NCBI GenBank assembly: GCA_022013635.1 | Contig: JAKLPX010000049.1 | Coordinates: 1 to 5,474, forward strand | DNA: 5,474 bases | Source of the DNA: Candidatus Delongbacteria bacterium | Lineage (GTDB): Bacteria > UBA4055 | Direction of reading: 5' to 3' | In this document: one piece after another, positions 1 to 5,474 of the stretch | Layout: the number at the start of each line of letters is the position of its first letter | Numbering within the stretch: position 1 is the first letter of the stretch | The notes under the pieces: generated by a model | Told to the model about the DNA's origin: nothing | What the model saw: the letters and a program-made list of their open reading frames with translations, nothing else | Databases searched by the model: none | Program-made: the position numbers and the translations under genes

Positions 1-2
1 AA

Positions 3-1196
3 CAGAATAAATTAAGCACTGCAATTAAACATTCTTCCGAATCAATAATCATTACGGACACAAATGGTATAATTGAGTTCGTTAATCCTGCATTCGAAAC
101 AGCAACAGGATATAAATCCGAAGAAGTTTTGGGAAAAAATCCATCTGTTTTAAAGAGCAATCAGCACGATAAAAAATTTTACGAAAATTTATGGAGAACC
201 ATTTTATCCGGAAAATCGTGGAAAGGACATTTTATAAATAAAAAGAAAGACGGTACATTCTTTGAAGAAGAAGCTTCCGTCTCCCCTGTTTTCGATAATA
301 ACGGAGAGATAATTAATTTTGTCGCCCTGCAGAGAGATGTATCGGATATGATAAAGATCGAAAATCAACTCAGGCACGCTCAAAAAATGGAGGGAATCGG
401 AACATTGGCGGCAGGAATTGCGCACGAAATAAACACCCCTCTGCAGTATCTGTACGACAATACCCTTTTTATTAAAGATTCATTCCAAGTCATCCTCGAT
501 TCAATCTCGCAGGTTAAAGCTTTGGCAGGCATATATTCAAACGATAAAAAGACCGATAATGATAACAATTTCGCCGCGATGAAAGATATTCTTACAAAAG
601 ATAATTTGGAATATTTAACAGATGAAATCCCCAAAGCTATTGAAGAAAATATAAATGGTTTGAAAATAGTAAGAAAAATTGTTCTCGCAATGAAGGATTT
701 CTCTCATCCGGGTCTGCAGACAATGCAGAAAGCCGATATAAACGATGCGATTTCATCTACGGTAATAATAACAAAAAATGTATGGAAATTTCATGCAGAA
801 GTAGTTACCGAATTTGAGGAAACACTTCCGGAAGTAACTTGCCACATAGGAGATATAAATCAGGTGTTTTTGAACATGATTACAAATTCATGCGATGCGA
901 TTGTAGAAAAAAATGGCTGCGATGCAAAAGGAGTCATCAGAATAAAAACAAGATCGGATGAAAATTTTGTCTATGTGACAATTCAGGATACCGGCAGCGG
1001 AATACCGCAAAAAATAATTGATAAGATATTCCATCCTTTCTTTACGACCAAAGATGTCGGCAAAGGAACAGGACAGGGTCTTGCCTTAAGTTACGATATA
1101 ATTACGAATAAACATAACGGAGAAATCATAGTTGAATCCGAAATCGGCGTCGGAACGAAATTTGTGATAAAATTACCAATTGAATATAAAGAATAA
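3..1196 (+). CDS. PAS-domain sensor histidine kinase, N-terminus cut by window edge
   Basis: This is the C-terminal part of a two-component sensor kinase that autophosphorylates on His and passes the phosphate to a receiver Asp. The frame is open from base 3 and ends at TAA 1194-1196, giving 397 visible residues. A TTG at 129-131 is an internal Leu codon inside the PAS domain, so the true start is upstream. Visible residues about 4-115 form a PAS/PAC domain ([13 protein letters not shown], then [15 protein letters not shown] and LQRDVSD). The H-box is [11 protein letters not shown] with phospho-His at visible residue 141 (codon 423-425). A long helical stretch follows, ending in the [15 protein letters not shown] region. 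The ATPase domain has an N-box ([14 protein letters not shown]), G1 (DTGSGIP), F-box (FHPFFTTK) and G2 ([10 protein letters not shown]), all intact. The HEINTP H-box with a long spacer and AMKDFSHP is typical of a known soluble HPK4-like kinase type. No membrane segment is visible in this part, but the missing N-terminus could hold one. The neighbouring receiver protein is the obvious candidate partner (inference). Confidence 0.95.
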   Translation, partial: QNKLSTAIKHSSESIIITDTNGIIEFVNPAFETATGYKSEEVLGKNPSVLKSNQHDKKFYENLWRTILSGKSWKGHFINKKKDGTFFEEEASVSPVFDNNGEIINFVALQRDVSDMIKIENQLRHAQKMEGIGTLAAGIAHEINTPLQYLYDNTLFIKDSFQVILDSISQVKALAGIYSNDKKTDNDNNFAAMKDILTKDNLEYLTDEIPKAIEENINGLKIVRKIVLAMKDFSHPGLQTMQKADINDAISSTVIITKNVWKFHAEVVTEFEETLPEVTCHIGDINQVFLNMITNSCDAIVEKNGCDAKGVIRIKTRSDENFVYVTIQDTGSGIPQKIIDKIFHPFFTTKDVGKGTGQGLALSYDIITNKHNGEIIVESEIGVGTKFVIKLPIEYKE

Positions 1197-1204
1197 TAAT
1201 AAAT

Positions 1205-1208
1205 GGAG
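1205..1208 (+). promoter_or_regulatory. Shine-Dalgarno site for the receiver-pseudokinase gene
   Basis: GGAG lies 8 bases before the ATG at 1217, in the 20-base gap after the first kinase gene. Its canonical spacing supports the chosen start, which also places the receiver's first beta strand (RILFVDDE) directly at the N-terminus as expected. Confidence 0.8.
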
Positions 1209-1216
1209 ATTAAACC

Positions 1217-2395
1217 ATGAAAAAGAATTTCAGGATTCTGTTTGTAGATGATGAGCAACCTATCTTGAATGGTATCAGAAGGATATTTCAGGCGAGACGA
1301 AGCGATTGGGAGCTGATTTTTGCTACGAGCGGAAAGGAAGCTCTTCAGAAAGCCTCTATTATTGATTTCGATCTTATCGTTACAGACGGCAAGATGCCGG
1401 GAATGAGCGGAGGCGAAATGCTCAAAGAAATGAAAGAAAAAGGCATTACCAGGGATATTCCTACAATAATGCTTACCGGCTATGTTGACGACGATATGAG
1501 GAAAGAGGCTTTGGAATGCGGCATCATTGAATTTATAAACAAACCGATTATTCCGGACGAATTTGTATTAAGAATCGAGAATGTTCTTAACCTGAAGATG
1601 ATGCACGACGAATTGAGGAGTTCAACCCAGGAAGTTTCTGAGGCTAACGAAGAGCTGGGTAAATTATACGAAGTAATAAAAGAGCAGAACTCAGAACTTG
1701 AAGAACTGAACGATATAAAAACTCAATTCATCGAAATAGCTATGAACGAATTCCGGAATTCAACTCAGTCTATAGCGGACTATGCAAGTCAACTCATGGA
1801 ATCTTTTGACGCCGAAAAAGATAAAGAGAAATTAGAACTTGTCGGCAAAATTTATCATGATGCCGAGGATCTGGCAAATATTTACACAAAAATCATGAAT
1901 GTTGCCGATATAACTACAGGCAATTTAAAATTAAAATATTCCCGCGTCAATATATTAAATTTTTTTAATGAATTATCTGAGCATGGAAAATCTATGGCCG
2001 GTAATAAACAGATAAAAGTTTTATCTTTCCATGACAATATTCTTCCCGTTGAAAATTATATGGATATCACCAAAGTCTGGATCGCAATTTCAAGAGTATT
2101 TGAAAACGCTGTCAAATATTCAGAAACAACATCAAGCATTGTATTTCATTTGAAATACGCTGACAACAAATTGAAATTTATCATAAAGGATTACGGTATT
2201 GGCATGACGGAAGATGAAATTAAGAATATCTTCAAATTTTCCGGCGTGAACGAAGAAGACGAACACAAACAGGGGATCAGTCTTCCGATCGTAAAAAAAA
2301 TCGTCGAGGCTCATAACGGAGAAATTTCCGTTGAAAGCAAATTCGGAGGCGGATCTTCATTCTGTATTTCATTGCCTATAATTGACGATATATAG
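1217..2395 (+). CDS. Response-regulator receiver fused to a degenerate histidine kinase (pseudokinase)
   Basis: This 392-residue cytoplasmic protein has an N-terminal receiver domain (about 5-125) with every key residue present: acidic pocket D11/D12, phospho-acceptor D57 (VTDGKMPGMSG), switch T87 (MLTGY) and K109 (INKP). A coiled coil follows at about 125-168. Residues about 165-240 look like the two-helix dimerisation domain, but where the family has SHELRTPL this protein reads MNEFRNST. The phospho-His is Asn177 (codon AAC, 1745-1747) and the following Pro is Ser182. The ATPase domain (about 245-390) keeps the N-box Asn (FENAVKYS, N297) and G1 (DYGIGM, D325). The F-box reads IFKFSG, and the glycine-rich G2 box reads KQGISLPI (351-358) instead of the usual GTGLGLAI. 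It therefore should accept phosphate at D57 but not autophosphorylate on His. ATP binding is possible but doubtful. A role as a phosphorylation-switched adaptor for kinase 1 or 3 is inference. The reading frame is unbroken and the fold appears well kept, so it is not a decayed gene. Confidence 0.93.
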   Translation: MKKNFRILFVDDEQPILNGIRRIFQARRSDWELIFATSGKEALQKASIIDFDLIVTDGKMPGMSGGEMLKEMKEKGITRDIPTIMLTGYVDDDMRKEALECGIIEFINKPIIPDEFVLRIENVLNLKMMHDELRSSTQEVSEANEELGKLYEVIKEQNSELEELNDIKTQFIEIAMNEFRNSTQSIADYASQLMESFDAEKDKEKLELVGKIYHDAEDLANIYTKIMNVADITTGNLKLKYSRVNILNFFNELSEHGKSMAGNKQIKVLSFHDNILPVENYMDITKVWIAISRVFENAVKYSETTSSIVFHLKYADNKLKFIIKDYGIGMTEDEIKNIFKFSGVNEEDEHKQGISLPIVKKIVEAHNGEISVESKFGGGSSFCISLPIIDDI

Positions 2396-2398
2396 GAG
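2394..2398 (+). promoter_or_regulatory. Shine-Dalgarno site overlapping the upstream stop codon
   Basis: AGGAG shares two bases with the TAG stop (2393-2395) of the receiver-pseudokinase gene and lies 10 bases before the ATG at 2409. The arrangement fits translational coupling of the two genes and supports this start for the membrane kinase. Confidence 0.8.
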
Positions 2399-2408
2399 AT
2401 AGTTTTAA

Positions 2409-4100
2409 ATGTCTGATAAGCTGAATCCACGCAATCTTTTTAAGAACTACTTTGTATATTTGTTGATTTTTACTATTGAAATTATAGCGATAGTGATTTT
2501 CTTCAGCTGGAAAACTATTATTCACAGTTACATTATGTGCGGCATATTAATTTTTTCCATTCTCGCTTTGGCATTTCTGATCCATATACTAATGCGTAAA
2601 AGAGTTTTAGCGGTCAAAAGACTCTCTTACTTGGAAGACATAACGAGAAATTCAGAGCAAATCCTTCAGAACGAGAGTAAATACAGATCTCTTTTTGCTA
2701 ATAACGGCACGGCAATTTTGGTCGTCGGAGATAACGAGCTGATAAGCGATTGTAACAAAAAATTTCTTGAATTAACCGGTTATGAAAGAGATGAGATCAT
2801 AGATAAGCTTCACTGGGAAAAAATAGTACATGAAGATGATTTGAAAAGAGTTTACGGGTACGATAATCTGAGAAAAATCGATCCGGAATCTGCTCCGATC
2901 GAATACATCATGAAAGTAAAGAGAAAAGACGGAACGATCAGGCATGTTATTGTTACCGTGATTCTTTTAGGCAAAATAGAAGAGTTGGCTTCGATGGTTG
3001 ATATAACTGAAATGATTGAAAAGGATAAAGCCTTGAAAGAAAGCGAAGAACTATTGAGTCAGGCGGAAAAAATAGCTTCTGTGGGTAGTTGGACATATCA
3101 TTTTGACACAAAAATTCTGAAAGGATCGTCCGGATTTTTACATATTTTGGACATCAAAGATAAAATAGAAAATTTAACTCTCGAGTATATAAGAGAAAAT
3201 TTAAATTTCGAACAATTTTACGGAACCGTTAACGAAATGATCGAAACGAATATTCCAATTGATAAGGAAATAACATATTTAGCTGTAGAATCTGATAAAT
3301 CTGATAAAACAATGTATTTAAAAATTAAGGCTAAAACAATATCTGAAAACGAAATGCCGATAAAAATAATCGGTATTATTCAGGATATAACCGAAAAGAA
3401 AAGGATTGAAAACGAGATTAGCAGGGCAAATAAAGATTTAAAAAACATTTTATATGTCACTTCTCATGATCTTCAGATTCCGTTAATAAGCATAGAAGGT
3501 TTTTCCAGCCTTCTTTGTAACTCATCGAATAAAGATTTGAGCGAAGAAACCAAACACTATTTGGAAAGAATTATACACAATTCAAAAAAAATGAGTCTGC
3601 TATTTAAAAATTTCTTCGATATGTCAAAAACTAAAGCTGCGAAAAATCCGTTTGAATTAATAAACACAATTGAGCTGATACAAAAAGTAATCTCGGAAAA
3701 TAAGATATTAGCTGATAAATACAATGCTGAAATAAGCTTTGTAAACTCAGATTCCATGCCAAAAATATACGGCGACAGAGAAAATTTAAAACTTTTTTGT
3801 CATCACCTGATTGCCAATGCTATTCTGTATGGCGGAAAAACGATACAAATCGGTTACGACGAAGCAAAAGGATATTATATTAAAGACAACGGACGGGGAA
3901 TTGAAAAAAGCGATTTTGAAAAAATATTCCTGCCCGGCGAAAGACTCGATGAAAAACATATCGAAGGAGCGGGAATGGGACTGACTTTCTGCAAAAAAGT
4001 AATTGAAATTCACGACGGAAAAATCTGGGTTGAGTCTGACGGCAGAGACAAAGGTTCTACATTTTATTTTACATTGAGTTACGAACTAATAAGGAACTAG
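2409..4100 (+). CDS. Membrane-anchored sensor histidine kinase with two PAS domains
   Basis: This is a complete 563-residue sensor kinase. A basic N-terminus is followed by two hydrophobic helices (about 14-34 and 37-62) joined by a very short loop, then MRKR. This predicts a membrane hairpin with both ends in the cytoplasm and no real periplasmic sensor domain. A first PAS/PAC domain spans about 90-200 (ELTGYERDEI, KRKDGTIRHV, MVDITE). A second, more divergent PAS_3-like domain spans about 215-330 (KIASVGSW at its start, GIIQDITEKK at its end). The kinase core has H-box TSHDLQIPL with phospho-His H353 (codon 3465-3467), N-box LIANAILYGG (N470), G1 DNGRGI (493-498) and G2 GAGMGL (520-525). 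It therefore looks catalytically competent. The HDLQ type of H-box often follows strings of PAS domains. There is no fused receiver, so it must signal to a separate one. The receiver 14 bases upstream is the nearest candidate (inference). The signal sensed cannot be told from the sequence. Confidence 0.95.
   Translation: MSDKLNPRNLFKNYFVYLLIFTIEIIAIVIFFSWKTIIHSYIMCGILIFSILALAFLIHILMRKRVLAVKRLSYLEDITRNSEQILQNESKYRSLFANNGTAILVVGDNELISDCNKKFLELTGYERDEIIDKLHWEKIVHEDDLKRVYGYDNLRKIDPESAPIEYIMKVKRKDGTIRHVIVTVILLGKIEELASMVDITEMIEKDKALKESEELLSQAEKIASVGSWTYHFDTKILKGSSGFLHILDIKDKIENLTLEYIRENLNFEQFYGTVNEMIETNIPIDKEITYLAVESDKSDKTMYLKIKAKTISENEMPIKIIGIIQDITEKKRIENEISRANKDLKNILYVTSHDLQIPLISIEGFSSLLCNSSNKDLSEETKHYLERIIHNSKKMSLLFKNFFDMSKTKAAKNPFELINTIELIQKVISENKILADKYNAEISFVNSDSMPKIYGDRENLKLFCHHLIANAILYGGKTIQIGYDEAKGYYIKDNGRGIEKSDFEKIFLPGERLDEKHIEGAGMGLTFCKKVIEIHDGKIWVESDGRDKGSTFYFTLSYELIRN
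4091..4096 (+). promoter_or_regulatory. Shine-Dalgarno site for the repeat-protein gene
   Basis: AAGGAA lies inside the last codons of the membrane kinase gene, 10 bases before the ATG at 4107. Together with the 6-base gap between genes it supports this start and suggests the repeat protein is translated from the same mRNA as the kinases. Confidence 0.7.
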
Positions 4101-4106
4101 TTTGGT

Positions 4107-5474
4107 ATGGGTTTGAATCTATTTAGAATAAATGAATTCACTTCCGAAAAGAATTTTGAGACGGCAGAACTTTATTTATCTCAGGACGGACATCATTTCG
4201 TTTTTGTTTATAAGATAGAAGGTAAATATTTTGCGCAGATACAGGACAAGATTTTCGGAGGATTCGACAGTATTGAAGATGTGGCTTTTAGGAAAAACGG
4301 AAATGTGTTTGTCTTTAAATTTTCTAATTTTTCAAAAATGCTGGGGCTGATCAAAGAAGAAAATCAGGATTTCATTAATATTAACGGAAAAATTATCGGA
4401 GCTTTTAATAAAATCAGAGATTTCTATTTTAACGAAAACATTTCGTATTATATTTGGTACGAATATCTCGGCAAATCATTCGTAGTAATTAATAATCAGA
4501 AATACGGCTATTTCAAGTCGGTTGCCAAAGTATATTTGTCTCCGGAAGGCTCCAGTTTTGCAATTCAGTATAAGGAAGCGATACGACATTATATAAAAAG
4601 CGACGGAGATGTTTACGGTGGTTATGAGGAGATAAGTAATTTTAGTATTAATTACGAAAATAAATTCTTCGGATTTTTATTTAAAAAAGAAACCGGCGAC
4701 TACTTTGCCAATATTAATTCTAAAGTTTTGGGTCCTTTTGAAAGTTGTTCCGATCTTCATTACTATAAAGAATTTGATACATACTATTTTTTCTACAAAC
4801 AGGAAGGCGTAAATTTCGTGCAGATCAATAATTTTGTTTTCGGCGGTTACGATTCTTACGAGATTCTATTAATAAATAAAAAAATCGTTCTGATTTCTTC
4901 GACAAAAATAAAAGAAAAAGAGACATATCATCATATAATTGTTAACGGGATGGGAGCCTTTAATAATATAACGGAATATGCATTCAGCCGCGATAAAGAA
5001 AAATATATATTTTCATATTTAAAATTAGGACTTTTTCATGTGGTTACTTCAGACTACGGATTTGGTCCCTATAAAAAAGTATCCAACCTGAGTGTCAGTC
5101 AAAACGGACAAAATTATTGCTTTGTTTTTCAAAAGCAATACGACAATTATTATGTAAATATTAACGGAGATATTTACGGCCCTTATATTTTGGTTTCAGA
5201 AGTTAAAATTGAAAATTCAGCTTCAAATTTCGGCTTTATTTACTCGAAAAACGCAAAATACTTTGTAAATATCTCGAATAATTTACATGGTATGTACGAA
5301 AGTGCATCTAATCTTGTGTTAAGCGACAACGGCTCAGGTTATAGCTTTAAATTTTCAAAAAGGAATAAAACAGGACCGTTATTTGCCAAACTTCAGACTT
5401 ATTTATCTTTGAATGAAGAAATTATCGAAAAAGATATTGATGTAATAGATTATATGACAAATTCTTTGGCAATC
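4107..5474 (+). CDS. Large aromatic-rich repeat protein, C-terminus beyond the window
   Basis: I do not recognise the family with certainty. The frame opens at ATG 4107, six bases after the membrane kinase stop, and stays open to the last base: 456 codons with no stop. Residues about 18-430 consist of about eleven copies of a 37-residue repeat (listed separately). Phe plus Tyr make up about 88 of 456 residues by hand count. The N-terminus (MGLNLFRINEF) has no signal peptide, lipobox or membrane helix, so a cytoplasmic location is inferred. The repeat pattern, alternating aromatic and polar residues with Gly turns, predicts short beta strands, as in a beta-propeller or a WG-type beta repeat. 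From residue about 433 the sequence changes to an acidic, probably helical stretch (NEEIIEKDIDVIDYM), which may begin a separate C-terminal domain outside the window. Its place in the operon suggests a partner, sensor or output of the kinases, but no catalytic motif is visible. Confidence 0.88.
   Translation, partial: MGLNLFRINEFTSEKNFETAELYLSQDGHHFVFVYKIEGKYFAQIQDKIFGGFDSIEDVAFRKNGNVFVFKFSNFSKMLGLIKEENQDFININGKIIGAFNKIRDFYFNENISYYIWYEYLGKSFVVINNQKYGYFKSVAKVYLSPEGSSFAIQYKEAIRHYIKSDGDVYGGYEEISNFSINYENKFFGFLFKKETGDYFANINSKVLGPFESCSDLHYYKEFDTYYFFYKQEGVNFVQINNFVFGGYDSYEILLINKKIVLISSTKIKEKETYHHIIVNGMGAFNNITEYAFSRDKEKYIFSYLKLGLFHVVTSDYGFGPYKKVSNLSVSQNGQNYCFVFQKQYDNYYVNINGDIYGPYILVSEVKIENSASNFGFIYSKNAKYFVNISNNLHGMYESASNLVLSDNGSGYSFKFSKRNKTGPLFAKLQTYLSLNEEIIEKDIDVIDYMTNSLAI
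4158..5396 (+). repeat. Array of about eleven 37-residue (111-base) protein repeats
   Basis: The units start at residues 18, 55, 102, 138, 175, 213, 250, 287, 324, 362 and 399 of the repeat protein. Nearly all are 36-38 residues. Unit 2 has 47, with about ten extra residues between its strands, and unit 11 lacks a clear closing motif. The shared pattern is S-[IV]-x-[DN]-[LFV], then S-x-[DN]-G, an aromatic strand F-x-F-x-[YF]-K, a Gly turn, a second strand [YF]-[FY]-[VA]-x-I-N, and a closing [FY]-G-[GP]-[FY]-[DEK]. Good examples are SQNG with NINGDIYGPY in unit 9, SPEG with GDVYGGYE in unit 4, and SQDG with KIFGGFD in unit 1. Copies differ strongly at the DNA level, so the array is old or functionally constrained and not a recent tandem duplication. 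The boundaries are my hand alignment. Confidence 0.85.

Noticed and set aside
204..634. Two overlapping minus-strand open frames of 73 and 84 codons
   Set aside because: They lie wholly inside the conserved PAS and H-box coding region of the first kinase, have no ribosome site I could see, and encode no recognisable domain.
1110..1128. A shared 14-base string (cataacggagaaat) here and near 2313 as a mobile or recombination repeat
   Set aside because: Both copies encode the conserved HNGEI motif of the kinase ATPase domain, so the match reflects protein conservation and similar codon use.
129..1196. A separate gene starting at TTG 129
   Set aside because: The frame is open back to base 3 and the upstream codons encode the first half of the same PAS domain ([21 protein letters not shown]), so the TTG is an internal Leu codon.
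2132..2314. A minus-strand 60-codon open frame
   Set aside because: It is antisense to the ATPase domain of the receiver-pseudokinase, and its composition is what the reverse complement of that domain would give.
1217..2395. The receiver-pseudokinase as a sequencing error or decaying pseudogene
   Set aside because: The frame is intact over 392 codons with a good ribosome site and well-kept receiver, coiled coil and ATPase fold. Changes affect several separate catalytic motifs, which single base errors would not explain.
3557..4013. Two minus-strand open frames of 66 and 75 codons
   Set aside because: Both are antisense to the conserved kinase core of the membrane-anchored kinase, with no independent sign of coding.
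4158..5396. The 111-base periodicity as a DNA repeat or CRISPR-like array
   Set aside because: The periodicity exists at protein level only. The copies share few identical bases, there is no constant repeat with variable spacers, and the region is one continuous open frame.

Overview
The window is AT-rich and codes on the + strand from end to end. Four genes lie head to tail with gaps of only 20, 13 and 6 bases, so they read as one operon. The first and last genes are cut by the window edges. Tight packing, AGGAG-type ribosome sites, low GC and the style of the PAS and histidine-kinase domains fit a free-living Gram-negative bacterium. A member of the Bacteroidota/Ignavibacteriota side of the tree is my best guess, held weakly, because no rRNA, tRNA or housekeeping gene is present to test it.

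Layout: (1) 3-1196, the C-terminal 397 residues of a PAS histidine kinase with all catalytic boxes intact. (2) 1217-2395, a receiver domain joined by a coiled coil to a histidine-kinase module. The receiver is intact, but the kinase module has Asn where the phospho-accepting His should be and a degraded glycine-rich ATP-lid box, so it looks like a pseudokinase. (3) 2409-4100, a membrane-anchored kinase with a two-helix hairpin, two PAS domains and an intact HDLQ-type kinase core. (4) 4107 to the window end, a large open reading frame, still open at 456 codons, built from about eleven copies of a 37-residue aromatic-rich beta-type repeat, with no signal peptide and no family that I recognise with certainty.

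How they may work together (inference): kinase 1 could phosphorylate Asp57 of protein 2. The inert kinase module of protein 2 could then act as an adaptor, for instance by pairing with or gating kinase 1 or kinase 3. No DNA-binding domain, cyclase, or other standard output domain is visible in the window, so the output is either the repeat protein, something beyond the window edges, or protein-protein control. The two most interesting observations are the receiver-pseudokinase and the translationally close repeat protein.

No non-coding stretch exceeds 20 bases. I saw no RNA gene, mobile element, CRISPR array, promoter or terminator that I could support.
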